Of a stretch of 53,200 bases of DNA, positions 21,069-30,770 are shown in pieces. The stretch covers positions 1-53,200 of the forward strand of contig PDIP01000112.1 of the NCBI GenBank assembly GCA_002811645.1, read 5' to 3'. How positions within the stretch are numbered: position 1 is the stretch's first letter; each line of letters starts with the position of its first letter. The stretch is from Corallochytrium limacisporum (lineage: Eukaryota; Opisthokonta). The notes under the pieces were generated by a model. That model ran no database searches and was not told the DNA's origin. It worked only from the letters and a program-made list of their open reading frames with translations. A program made the translations under genes and the position numbers.

Positions 21069-21459
21069 GAGACAGCGGTTTACAGCAAGCTCTGGGCACT
21101 GCTGAGACACAGAGGTGCGCACCAGCTGCGCAGGGCATGAATAATTGAATAGGAGAGACGTCGTGTGTTCCGCGAGTAACATCCACGTCCATACAGCATA
21201 TGGTCTATACAAACTCGTGGCCTGGACCAACACGACCCGCGGCTGATAACGAGCTTGGCAGCCGTCCTTGGCGCCTAAAGCCGCTCAGGGATTGTCGTGA
21301 TTGAACCCGGCTGATACATGTTTCTCCGCTGCCAACCCTCTATGGGTAGAAGAGGGTGCAATGGGGTTGTCTGTATCTAGCTTGTGAATCCTGCAGACTT
21401 CGACTAACTTCTGTTTTCCGAGCAGTATACCGTTTTACCGGTGGACAGTAGCAGACAAG

Positions 21460-23271
21460 ATGCGGATCTCAAGTGCAAAGTCCGTGATCTTCTTTGGCGT
21501 GGCCTGTGGTGCCGTTGTGATTGAGCGTCCGGATGAGGTGCCCGGTGTGATACAGGACGAAGCCTGGAAGGTTCGTTTGGCCGATGACGGTACCCCCGTG
21601 TACCCTGAGTCGTATACAATCAGCGGTACTTTCTCTCTTCCCTACGCTTCTATCGTTACCCCTTATGTGTTAAGTGTGGACAACAAGAAGGGCCGCGAGT
21701 ACTTGGGTTGGTATGATGGCCTGGACTCCTTCCTCTACGACTACGAAGATGGCGTGATCTACGAGAACTTTATCTGGTACGATAGGCCTCGGTGTTTATT
21801 TTCCAAGTCTGCTCCAGGGACACAGCCTCAACAGCCTTCTCCACCTCTAGTCTTTTTCCCAAACATTACCCAAGCCAACGGCTTCGACTACAAGGGCACA
21901 GAGGACTGTCCCGGACAGCGTCAGTTTGCATGCCATTGGTGGCAGAAAAAAGATCCTGAGGCGAAGCGTGTGACAACCTTCACGTTCTGGGCAGTCGATG
22001 ACGGTGCATACACACCATGGCAATACACCATGATGGGCTATGATGTGGTATTTGCCAGTCACTACGATCAATATGTTATTAGATACACCGCTTTCAGTGG
22101 CTACCCCGTGGACGATCTCCTCGAACTGCCTGGTCACTGCAAAGAGTTTGTCAACGACGGCCACCTGGAAGCTACTGGGGCACTCCCTGTGTCTGCTGCT
22201 TCGGAGGACCGACAAGCCCATCACTTTAACATCTTTAGTCTGGTTCAGGACTTCATGCAGGGTGTTGACCATTCCTACAGGCGTTTCAAGGAACATGTAG
22301 CGAACTTCGGGGACAAGCTGGCCCTCCCTGACGGGGAGAGGCAGAACTTCTCAGGCAACCATGAGGAGCTGCACCACCGCCTCCCTCACTTTGTGAAGAA
22401 TATGCACCGAGTCAATCACATGAACCTCAACTCCAAGGGTGAGACTACGTATGGGGTGAACCACTTTGCATTGTTGTCTAAGGACGAATGGCACCCCTTC
22501 CTCATGGGTTATCGGCGCCTGGACGATGATACTCGTCCAAAGCCTCTAACCAAAGTGGAAGTCTACGACCCGGTGCACAGACCCAGCGCTCCTCAGACGA
22601 AGGATTGGCGCCTGGAGGGTGCAGTGGGCCACGTGCGTGACCAAGGCATCTGCGGTAGTTGCTGGGCATTCAGTGCCTCCGAAACGCTACAAGCACAGTG
22701 GTTCCTACAGACCGGTGAACAGGACGACCTAAGCAGTCAACAGCTCATGGATTGTTCGTGGGACTATGGTAACATGGCCTGTGATGGTGGTGAAGGTCCT
22801 GCCGCCCTACAGTACGTCATCGACAACGGTGGATTACAGTACACCAACGATTACGAATACGAAATGGTCGACGATTACTGTCGCTACAATCCGGCCAAGG
22901 GTGCTGCTACAGCGGCAGGCATTGTAAGAATCGACGAGGGCGATGAGGCTGCGCTAGAGTCTGCAGCTGGTACGGTGGGCCCGATCTCCGTGGCTTACGA
23001 CGCTGGCCATGACAGTATGGTCTTCTATTCGTCCGGCATATACTACGAGCCAGAGTGCTCTAGCACCGACTTAGACCACGCTGTGATGGTAGTCGGCTAT
23101 GGTATCGACAAAGAGGCTCCTGAGGGCAAACAGGAGTACTGGATTGTCAAGAACTCCTGGAGTGAGTACTGGGGTAGTCAGGGTTACTTCTGGCTTGCGA
23201 AGAATCGTGACAACCACTGCGGTATCGCAACGGATGCTGGATACCCAACCATCAAGACTAATCCTGCATGA
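21460..23271 (+). CDS. Papain-family cysteine protease (26-29-p/cfaD-like)
   Basis: A 603-residue C1A protease with a short hydrophobic N-terminus (about residues 8-19, signal-like). The catalytic residues are all present: Cys401 in CGSCWAF, His540 in LDHAVMVVGYG and Asn565 in KNSWSEYWG. Residues about 300-360 form the I29-type propeptide (YGVNHFALLSKDEW). The preceding 280 residues (TFSLPYASIVTPYVLSVDNK and onwards) form the extra N-terminal domain known from insect 26/29-kDa protease and Dictyostelium cfaD, so this belongs to that two-domain subfamily. It likely acts in lysosomes or is secreted. Codon use is strongly biased towards C/G at third positions, suggesting high expression. It stops with TGA, and the OYE gene is convergent 206 bp downstream. 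Confidence 0.92.
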   Translation: MRISSAKSVIFFGVACGAVVIERPDEVPGVIQDEAWKVRLADDGTPVYPESYTISGTFSLPYASIVTPYVLSVDNKKGREYLGWYDGLDSFLYDYEDGVIYENFIWYDRPRCLFSKSAPGTQPQQPSPPLVFFPNITQANGFDYKGTEDCPGQRQFACHWWQKKDPEAKRVTTFTFWAVDDGAYTPWQYTMMGYDVVFASHYDQYVIRYTAFSGYPVDDLLELPGHCKEFVNDGHLEATGALPVSAASEDRQAHHFNIFSLVQDFMQGVDHSYRRFKEHVANFGDKLALPDGERQNFSGNHEELHHRLPHFVKNMHRVNHMNLNSKGETTYGVNHFALLSKDEWHPFLMGYRRLDDDTRPKPLTKVEVYDPVHRPSAPQTKDWRLEGAVGHVRDQGICGSCWAFSASETLQAQWFLQTGEQDDLSSQQLMDCSWDYGNMACDGGEGPAALQYVIDNGGLQYTNDYEYEMVDDYCRYNPAKGAATAAGIVRIDEGDEAALESAAGTVGPISVAYDAGHDSMVFYSSGIYYEPECSSTDLDHAVMVVGYGIDKEAPEGKQEYWIVKNSWSEYWGSQGYFWLAKNRDNHCGIATDAGYPTIKTNPA

Positions 23272-23477
23272 AAATGTGACAAGGACCGGTGCAACCAGCT
23301 TCCTGCCGGTTTGCTTCCCTTTTGCCTGGCATGGACATCTTCCCAACCGTTCTGTGTGGATTGAGAACCACTGTGACACAGAAGAGACAGCTAGATTACA
23401 CTTTGACTTTTGTTTGTGAATGTGATAGGTATGGTACTGTATGTTTATGGCCATGTGATAGCGCATAGCTGCTGATG

Positions 23478-24665
23478 TTAGTTGCGAGACTTGAGCCAGT
23501 AGGAGTACTGATCCGGGAAGACATATTGAGCCTTGTCAAGTGCTAGCTCCTTGGCAGCCACGTAGGGCCAGTGCGGATTCCTCAACATCGTACGGGCGAG
23601 AAGGATGGTGTCGAGGGTACCGTTATCGATCGCTTCATTGGCTTTCTTTGGGTCCGTAATATTCCACGACGTGCCGAACACAGGTTTGTGCTCTTGGTTG
23701 CAAGCGTGCTCGAGAACAGCAGTGCGGATCCGCTCCACGATGGGAAATAGCATATTCTCGCCCCACGGTGCACGCTTTGCCAAATTGGGATCGTTGAAAC
23801 TCATGCTAATATCAAACAAATCCACACCCAGGTCGGCCAGTTCCTTGCATAATTCAGTGCTTTCTTTCTCGCTTAGGTACTCTGGGTTGTCTTCCATAAA
23901 TTCAGTGACTCCCAGACGAATTGCGAGCACGTGATCATCTGGGATCACCGCACGCATTGCCTTGACAATGTCTTTGATAATTTTAGAGCGAGATTCCCAA
24001 GTCTCACCTCCGTACTCTCCGGTACGCTTGTTTGAGTGCTTACTCAGGAACTGAGAGCAGAGGTAGCCATGAGCAGCATGCAGCTGGTGCACCTGCATCC
24101 CCAATTCTACTGTACGCTTGGTGGCATCCGCAAATGCCTGGATCACTTCCTTGATCTCCGCGTCAGTAAGCTCCCTGGGCATCTTGGGGAGTTCGGCACC
24201 GTAGGGAATCGCAGAAGCAGACACAACCTCCCATCCTTTCTCATCGTCGTCGGGTATGTGAGCACCGCCGTTCTCCCAAGGTCGATGGGAACTGCCCTTC
24301 CGTCCAGCATGGGCCAGCTGCGCACCCGCAATTGCGCCATGGGCTTTGATGAAGTCCACAATAGGTTTCATTTGGTCCCGTTGTTTGTCATTCCAGAGAC
24401 CGGCATCACCCCAAGTTATGCGCCCCTCGGGCACAACACCCAGTGCCTCGGTAAATACCAGACCAGCACCACCACGGGCCATGCCACCTAAATGCACAGT
24501 GTGCCACTGGTTCATGACTCCATCGTTTGCAGAGTACTGACACATGGGACTGACAATGATACGATTGCGCAGAGTCACACCGCGAATAGTCAGCGGAGAG
24601 AACAGAGACGGCAGTGCAGCACCGCCACTGCTCAGGGCACGAGCTCCTGTGGTTACGTTAGTCAT
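23478..24665 (-). CDS. Old yellow enzyme, YqjM/NamA-type ene-reductase
   Basis: A 395-residue FMN-dependent NAD(P)H oxidoreductase. I take the ATG at 24,665; the frame extends further only with a GTG. It is a TIM-barrel ene-reductase of the YqjM (class III) type. The flavin-tuning Cys42 sits in SPMCQYS, with AQLAHAGRKGS following. HAAHGYLCSQFLS supplies the substrate-binding histidines, then NKRTGEYGG and the C-terminal RNPHWPYVAAKEL. The family reduces activated C=C bonds of enones; the physiological substrate is unknown. The N-terminal 17 residues are Ser/Thr-rich and could be a weak organelle signal. Such enzymes are common in bacteria and fungi, so an old transfer is possible, but codon use looks native. 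Confidence 0.92.
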   Translation of the reverse strand: MTNVTTGARALSSGGAALPSLFSPLTIRGVTLRNRIIVSPMCQYSANDGVMNQWHTVHLGGMARGGAGLVFTEALGVVPEGRITWGDAGLWNDKQRDQMKPIVDFIKAHGAIAGAQLAHAGRKGSSHRPWENGGAHIPDDDEKGWEVVSASAIPYGAELPKMPRELTDAEIKEVIQAFADATKRTVELGMQVHQLHAAHGYLCSQFLSKHSNKRTGEYGGETWESRSKIIKDIVKAMRAVIPDDHVLAIRLGVTEFMEDNPEYLSEKESTELCKELADLGVDLFDISMSFNDPNLAKRAPWGENMLFPIVERIRTAVLEHACNQEHKPVFGTSWNITDPKKANEAIDNGTLDTILLARTMLRNPHWPYVAAKELALDKAQYVFPDQYSYWLKSRN

Positions 24666-25906
24666 GGTTGTTGGGGTATTGCTTGTGTGCACGGAAAGGC
24701 TGTATCAGCTGCCTCGTCAGCCTTGGCTCGTCCTGGCTTGTACTGATTTTGGGACCCATAGGATCATACAGCATCATGCATCAATTTGCCGAAATAGTGT
24801 CAGGCCCGCTATCTCACATACCTACACGAGAGAAACAAGAAAGCTGAACGAATGTGTGTACCCACTCTCCGGCAAAGTTCGCCATGAGAGTGACCAATCG
24901 GGCCTATCTTTGGCCGTCGCGCCGGCGTATCGCTAGTATGCAGCAAGCACACTTCCCATAGCCATCTGTCGTCGCTCCCTGTCCCCTCGGAGACACCTCC
25001 TTCTCCTACTCGCGCACACTGACCCGTGCACAAGCTTCCCTTACCATTGTCAGTACTCAATGTACGACAATCTCAATAAGAAACAACAACTTGTCACGGC
25101 GAAGGGGGGTCAGTGGATTACGGCAGAGAGAAGTAAAACGAAAGGAGGGGCCGCGGCGGAAAGAAAGAAGGGGACAGAGACAAAGAGAGCCGATAAAGAG
25201 CGAGAGATGGACAGAGAGAGAGATGGGGAGAGAGAGATGGAGAGAGAGAGAGAGAGGGAGAGCAGGGACCCTCCGACGGTATTCCCAAATTACATACACA
25301 CACACAGAGTCTTCCCCGTCCGGGCCCCTTCGTTATGCCCCGCTCATTTGCGAACCGAAGAAGCAGAGAGGACTCAAAAGCAGCGGACGGGAGCGGACAG
25401 AGGTGGAGACGTGTGTAGGGTGTGTGTGTGTTAGAGCGGGGGCCGATGCGACCCCCCATTTTTTTCCTTGCAGAGGGGGAAGAGGACGTGATTGGAATTA
25501 CGCACTCTTATCCACTGTCACCATGGTCATATTGGCAACGTTCAACAGGAACAGCGAGGAAATGGGCAAAGTGTGTACCATTGGTACGAGTCATCAACAT
25601 GCTGGCAGGCTTTCGTAGGATTCGAAACGACGGTGTGTCCTGCTTGAATAGTACATGATGGTTGGTGGTCGTCTATTCACGTCGTGGTAGTTTGTATTTT
25701 CGCATCTTTACAGAATGGTTTGATCAATGGGAATGGGTTGGGGTAATGAAAAGGATTTGATCTTGTCCTTTCACCCGATCATGTGTTCTTTTCACGGTTT
25801 CCAACTTTGTGTTGATGAAGAATGTCAAATGCGACAGTTGCTGCGTAAGCAAGAGGGAAACCAGTCATGGAATATGAAAGCTACTAAATTGCCTTGCTGA
25901 CCCTTC
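24666..25906. other. Intergenic with GA-rich repeat
   Basis: No gene is supported. It holds the GA-rich tract at 25,211-25,260 and short CA/GT runs near 25,300 and 25,425. The long charged open frames across the tract are products of the repeat. Confidence 0.55.
25211..25260. repeat. GA-rich simple repeat
   Basis: Imperfect (GA)n tract with interspersed ATGG. Confidence 0.85.
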
Positions 25907-27133
25907 TTAATCCGAGTGCTCGTGGATGTTTAGTGCTTCGATATTGCGACGGATGCACTCGATCAGAGAGTCCTCGTGGAAGGGCATATCGTACTTCTTC
26001 AGGAACGCCTTAACGTGAGGCGATGACTTGGGCAGATTGACCCGGGGCATCATGGGGAACATGTGGTGCTCAACCTGGCGGCTGATGAAACCAGTGAAGT
26101 AGTCCACCAGCAAACCTCCAGTGATATTGCGAGAAGTGCGGACGGTCTGTTCAATGAAGGCCATACCATGATCTTTGCCTAGGCGCTCCTCGCCGTAGTG
26201 GGTGCTGAAAACGACGGAGGCGGTCCAGAAGCCCTTCAGTGCCATGTGAACCGCCCAGTGGGAGAAGGTGGCAGTGGAGAAGACCCAGGCAATGAAGACG
26301 TAGTTGCTCAACAGAGCTACCGTGTTCTTCCACCATCCACGGGAAACACAGAAAATCACGGACTCCACCTGCCAATAGAAGTGGAGCAGGCACAGAACCG
26401 GCAGGAAGTAGTACTGCTGGTACTTTTGGACCCAGTTCAGCTTTTGTTTGACGTAGACGAAGACGGGGGCAGTGCGAATATCAGGGTCGTTGCCGACCTC
26501 GTTGGTGACCACGTGATGAGTATTATGGCGGGCCTTCCACCAAAAGAGTTCGTAGCCCTGTGTCCATCCGAGGAAGGCAGCTACACGGTCATTGGCCTGG
26601 GGAGAGGCAAAGACGGAGTGGTGGGAGTAGTCATGCGCGAGCCAGCCGGCTTGCTGGAGACCGAAGGCTAGGAGGATGGTACCGACCCATTGCCATGTGG
26701 TAAAGTGGACGAGGTAGGCACCAAAGATCTGAGGACCCATGGTGAGGAACATTTTGAAAACTTCATCCGTCCAGTTAGTCTTGAAACAACCAATTTCCTG
26801 CAGCTTGCGACGCAGGTTCACAAAGTCCGTGGCGATGTCTTCCTTGGGAGCCCAAGACGGCAGATCCACTCCCTCCTTGTAGTCCTCACTCTTGGCCAGG
26901 AAGGCATCCAGCTGCTTAATGGCCTTAGGAGAGTGGAACGCTTCGAACTGCTCAGTGGCATCGCGGCCGGCGAACACCTTCAGCACCTTCTGACCCCCGG
27001 GGTGCCGCTTTGCCCATTGAGCCACCTTGACCTTCTTTCCATAAAGGACTACATACCAGTCCTTACCCGAGGTGGCTGGAGCTTTGTTGATCGCAGGAGC
27101 ATCCTTGGATGCGGTAATAGCATTGGGTGGCAT
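25907..27133 (-). CDS. Cytochrome b5-fused front-end fatty acid desaturase
   Basis: A 408-residue membrane desaturase that inserts a double bond between an existing one and the carboxyl end of a fatty acyl chain (delta-4/5/6/8 class). The N-terminal cytochrome b5 domain (about 25-85) has its haem ligands, His44 in HPGG and His67. The three histidine boxes are HDYSHH (167-172), HNTHH (203-207) and QVEHH (353-357). The Gln in the third box is the hallmark of front-end enzymes. Hydrophobic spans lie around 135-165 and 240-310. It implies synthesis of polyunsaturated fatty acids at the ER. The exact regioselectivity cannot be read from sequence. It is a single frame with strongly biased codons, like the protease and sterol oxidase genes. 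Confidence 0.95.
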   Translation of the reverse strand: MPPNAITASKDAPAINKAPATSGKDWYVVLYGKKVKVAQWAKRHPGGQKVLKVFAGRDATEQFEAFHSPKAIKQLDAFLAKSEDYKEGVDLPSWAPKEDIATDFVNLRRKLQEIGCFKTNWTDEVFKMFLTMGPQIFGAYLVHFTTWQWVGTILLAFGLQQAGWLAHDYSHHSVFASPQANDRVAAFLGWTQGYELFWWKARHNTHHVVTNEVGNDPDIRTAPVFVYVKQKLNWVQKYQQYYFLPVLCLLHFYWQVESVIFCVSRGWWKNTVALLSNYVFIAWVFSTATFSHWAVHMALKGFWTASVVFSTHYGEERLGKDHGMAFIEQTVRTSRNITGGLLVDYFTGFISRQVEHHMFPMMPRVNLPKSSPHVKAFLKKYDMPFHEDSLIECIRRNIEALNIHEHSD

Positions 27134-28276
27134 GACTACTTGACTATCGAACCGAGAGCTCTGTCCTACTATCCGATGCTATTTCTTTACGTTTTGGGAA
27201 GGGGTTTATGACGATTTAAGAGACAATCTAGGTTCGATTTCTTATACCACCTGTCCTGTCATCCACTATCAATCACAATTGGGGATACCATCTGCAATCT
27301 AAGTTTTCTACTCTCGCACCGGTTTCTCGACACTGTAGGACGCACATTCGTCATCACGGTCCTCATGGCTTAAGGTAGGTACCAACTTCTACGGGATGTG
27401 ATGCGGTGCTATTTCAAGTGCCAGTGTTTCTCGCGTTCAAAACGTACCGCAATCTCGAAGACCACCAATACTACCCACGGGAGGGTTTTCGGAAACTTAT
27501 ATTCCCACTTCTCTTATTTCGAAATTGTCATCCAAGGACATCTATTGAGATCACTTAAAGGTCCCTTCGTATGCTTCTTTGCAGTGTTGGGTGCATAAAC
27601 GAAGATCGTTATCATGTTCAGAAGTGCCACACATGCACTCCGGACCAACCCTTTCCCCTCTTCCCTCCACCTGTTCCAGCGATTATTCTTCGTGCGACAC
27701 CCGACGGGAACCCCAAAAAATTCGCTCTCATACTGAATATACCGGAATGGAGCTCGGATTCCCAGACCAGCGCTGCTCAACCCCCCTTCCCATCCACCTC
27801 GGGACACCCATCCCCCTCCGCCCCCCCAAAAAAGTTTACCTTGAAAAGTCCGAGCCAATCGCACGACCAAAGGCCCACTTTTCTCCCAGTCCTGCTTTCC
27901 CTCGCTCCCCCTAACAGGGGAGAGTGCTCCTCTCCCAGACACAGCTCTCGCTGCCATAATTTTTTTCATCAAATATTGGGAAAGCACGATTGGTTTTGGA
28001 CCCGAGTCCGTACCCCCACCCACCACCCCCCCCTTAGCGCGCGGGCACAACTACCCGCCCAGCTGTACTTCGGGGAAAGCCAGGTACATTGGTAGTTTTG
28101 ACTCTTCTGGCTTTCTTGCGCAACGCACCGGGGGTGGGATACGTGATAGTGAATGTACGAGAAAGATGTGATATCCTGAGAACAAGTTGGGAGTGAGGGG
28201 GCTCTTGGGAGTGGGGGAGCGTAAGGGGAAGGAGGCGCGTAGAAACATTTTTTGGGGCAACCAGCGCAGCAGGCCG

Positions 28277-28310
28277 CCACACACTGTCAGCCACACACTG
28301 TCAGCCACAC
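28277..28310. repeat. 14-bp tandem repeat
   Basis: CCACACACTGTCAG occurs twice head to tail (28,277 and 28,291), followed by a partial third copy. Confidence 0.85.
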
Positions 28311-28562
28311 ACATCACCACTGTGAGCGAGGAGGCAGCTGGGCGACAGTCTATGGAACCGGGAGCACTTGAGAGCGGTGTCTTCTTGCCGCGGCTGGGGC
28401 CGCCACTGGGCCCAAGGAGCTGGAGCGCACGTATGAGAAAATGCTCAGCCAAACAGCATTGATGAGCACTCGGCACGCACACTCATTCGCATACACGCAC
28501 ACACCAACAAAGCACACGGGACCAGAGCACCCCCCAACCATGGCCCTCCACCCCAACGGGCG

Positions 28563-28580
28563 CCCCCCTCCGGGAGGGGG
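28563..28580. repeat. GC-rich hairpin
   Basis: A CCCCCTCC arm faces GGGAGGGGG and runs into a longer G-run. It belongs to the same hairpin family as those at 20,351 and 30,534. Confidence 0.6.
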
Positions 28581-28866
28581 GGGGGGGTTCCACCTTTCTT
28601 AGTAGAGGACTCCGCAGTGCATTGCGATCGCACTAGCTCACTATCGGTGTATGGCAATGCCTCCCGTCGTTGTTAGCAAATTACTGTAATGGCGCTGTGA
28701 AGGTGATGGGTGCACTCTTCTGTTTATTCGAATCCTTTGAGTAATTGGGTAGGGGGCAGACCGGAAGCAGAACTGTGCTATGAAGGATTGGTGTCCCGTA
28801 GGCCCAGACAGGCCCCACTCGAGAGACACAATTGCTGCGTAGGGAGTCGGCAAACGAAGAAAAAGG

Positions 28867-28929
28867 CTCAGGCAAACAGATGAGTTGTCTATGAATTCAA
28901 AAGACGTTCTTTGCCCATCTGGCCGTCAT
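28867..28929 (-). promoter_or_regulatory. Candidate SECIS element in SelD 3' UTR
   Basis: On the minus strand, about 250 nt past the SelD stop, an ATGA (28,929-28,926) faces a TGA (28,870-28,868). These could form the tandem G-A quartet of a SECIS. They are joined by GGC/GCC and CAGATG/CATCTG helices with a TTT bulge on the 3' side. An AAA lies in the 33-nt apical loop, 14 nt after ATGA. Canonical SECIS have a slightly shorter quartet-to-AA distance, so this is a candidate and not a firm call. Confidence 0.45.
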
Positions 28930-29176
28930 GGTTGAGAAGATATATATCTCATTCTTCTCGGTGTTGCCGACTGAAAATGAAACACATCACACGAGTACAC
29001 TTCTCTGCAATTAGTCGGTTCCGCATAGAGAAGAGGCTTGGAGGTTTGAAGAGCGTATGATGTTTCTTCTGTGCGTTCCATTCTCCGTATTCCTGCAGTC
29101 TGTTCAGGTCTGTAGGGCCCAAAGAACTGGCTCAGATCAATCGATTTCCATTGAGAGGTTGTGATATCCACCTTCA

Positions 29177-30367
29177 CTACCGTGACGTATCGTAGTCCGC
29201 CTTAGTGACCTCGATGATCTTGTAGTCCGGCGCAATTTCCGCGTAGTGTTCGCTTGCGGTGCCATCTGGCGCCTCGGTCACGTCTCCGATGATCCAAGCC
29301 GGACATCCTTCGAGCTCCATCAAACGTTGGCAAAACGATTCTGCCTTGTCTGCGCTTACACCGATCAACAGACCACCGGAAGTCTCTGCTGAGTACCCTT
29401 CAAGAAGCATAAAATCATATCCGGCTTTGACCTTGGTCATGCCGGCAATTATGGGAAGTGTGTGGATGCTGAACTTGAGCGGTTTGGCATGCTTCTGTGC
29501 CAGCGCAAGGTTTGTGGCGTGACCCAAAGGACCAAAACCAGTTATGTCGGTTGCACCGTGGGCATCGAATTCGTGCATCACTCGCGCAGCCCCACGATTC
29601 AAACGTGCCATTGCATGACAGGCAATAGAGTATGCCTCATAGATCGCTTCCTCCGTCAGCCCGGCATCCATGATGGCTTTTAGAAGTGTCGGGGAGGTAT
29701 CCAGCCATTGATGAGCATTCACGGCTGGCTGGGTACCCAAAGGCTTCGTCAAGATCAGTTTATCCCCTGGACGAATGTTATACGGCATGATATATTCGTC
29801 TTTGTGACAGATCGATGAGGCCACACCTCCGACAATCACCCACGGGTTCAGGACAGTCTGTCCGCCTGCCACGGGGCTTCCTGCTGCTGTTGCGGTATCG
29901 GCAAAGCCTTGTATCAATTTCGAAGTAGTTATAGACTTCTCTACCGCAGTCATATCCCGGCTGGCACCCAAAAGCATGAGCATATTGTCGACCTTGTCAA
30001 CTCCCATGGCGTACACATCACTGAGGACATTGGCGCATGCGATCTTACCTTGTAGGTAGGGATCTTCCACCAATGGATAGAAGAAATCAGTACTTTGCAC
30101 AAGGTCTATGCCCCTATGTCGTGTCGGGATGACACAACTATCGAGGCCGACACCGATGCCACCAACCACAGACTGGCCTGCTTCCCCCAAATTCTTTAAC
30201 AATTCTTTAAGCTCTTCATGCGGAACCTTGCAACCTCATCCCTTCAATTTCGTGAATTTCGTTAACCGAAACTTTGGTTCCAACCCATCACTTTCCGGAA
30301 AGTAACGATCCGGAAAGAATGCTGAATGTTGGCGCTTTGGTGCAGAATCTGTGTCCTGCGTTGCCAT
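29177..30367 (-). CDS. SEPHS2: Selenophosphate synthetase, selenoprotein type (UGA = Sec44)
   Basis: Makes selenophosphate from selenide and ATP, the selenium donor for selenocysteine synthesis. From the ATG at 30,367 the frame runs 396 codons to a TAG at 29,177, interrupted only by a TGA at codon 44 (30,238-30,236). The context is KLKG-U-GCKVPHEEL, exactly the place where SEPHS2 proteins carry Sec (Cys in many bacteria, Thr in SEPHS1). Without this upstream part the protein would lack its catalytic N-terminus and have no ATG. Further family motifs are GVGLDSCVI, IACANVLSDVYAMGV, GGQTVLNPW, TKPLGTQPAVNAHQW and ATDITGFGPLGHA. Sec44 and Lys47 are the presumed catalytic pair. Other genes in the window (protease, KDM5) end in TGA, so UGA is a normal stop here. 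Confidence 0.93.
30236..30238 (-). other. Recoded UGA (selenocysteine) codon
   Basis: In-frame TGA at codon 44 of the selenophosphate synthetase gene, between Gly43 and Gly45-Cys46. The reading frame and family alignment continue unbroken on both sides. Confidence 0.9.
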
Positions 30368-30770
30368 TGTGTTATTTGGAAGAACGCAGGTACTCTATGC
30401 CCTGCACTAAGTCACTCCACCTGAATATTGGAACATGGCTAGCCATTCGTAGTTCACTGCTGAAAACGAGATTTTAAATAAGATAACGGCACCGTGGAAT
30501 CGAAAACGTTTTATTTTTGCCCTATAGTGCTCTCCTCCCGGGAGGGGGAATTTTGGTCAGCTGGGTTCACTGATAGGCCACGGCGGGTCTCAACCGCACG
30601 CGCCCCATCAGCCCTCCCCCGGGGCGTTGTTGGACCAGGGAAGCGCGGGGCGGTCAGCACATTGTTCAATTTGTCCTCCCCGCACTTTCGTTTCCCCATC
30701 GCATTCCAGCGGTCCCTACCGGTACGGTCCGGGTCCCGTCGAGGTCTCTTGTGACGAACAGTTGGAACCA
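30368..30770. other. SelD upstream region with perfect palindrome
   Basis: These 403 bp lie between the SelD start and the end of the securin-like gene. CCTCCCGGGAGG at 30,534-30,545 is a perfect 12-bp palindrome, about 170 bp upstream of the SelD ATG. I see no other gene. Confidence 0.6.

Larger units (their letters stand above)
20016..21459. other. Divergent intergenic region with GC hairpins
   Basis: This 1.4-kb region separates the divergent ADCK2-type and protease genes. I see no gene. It carries two strong GC hairpins (20,351-20,366 and 21,045-21,068), one on each side. Confidence 0.5.
27134..28864. other. Intergenic with C-rich tracts, hairpins and a 14-bp repeat
   Basis: I see no gene in about 1.7 kb. 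There are hairpins at 27,905-27,922 (CTCCCC/GGGGAG) and 28,563-28,580, a C-run tract at 27,780-27,830 and a 14-bp tandem repeat at 28,277-28,310. Confidence 0.5.

Noticed and set aside
25060-25618. Charged Arg/Glu-rich open frames near 25.1-25.6 kb
   Set aside because: They are produced by the GA-rich simple repeat; three frames look alike and none shows domain features.
26198-27211. Plus-strand frames opposite the desaturase
   Set aside because: Shadows caused by biased third-position codon use of the desaturase.
29177-30202. SelD as an N-terminally truncated gene or pseudogene
   Set aside because: The missing N-terminus is present upstream in frame once the TGA at 30,236-30,238 is read as selenocysteine; an ATG lies at 30,367.
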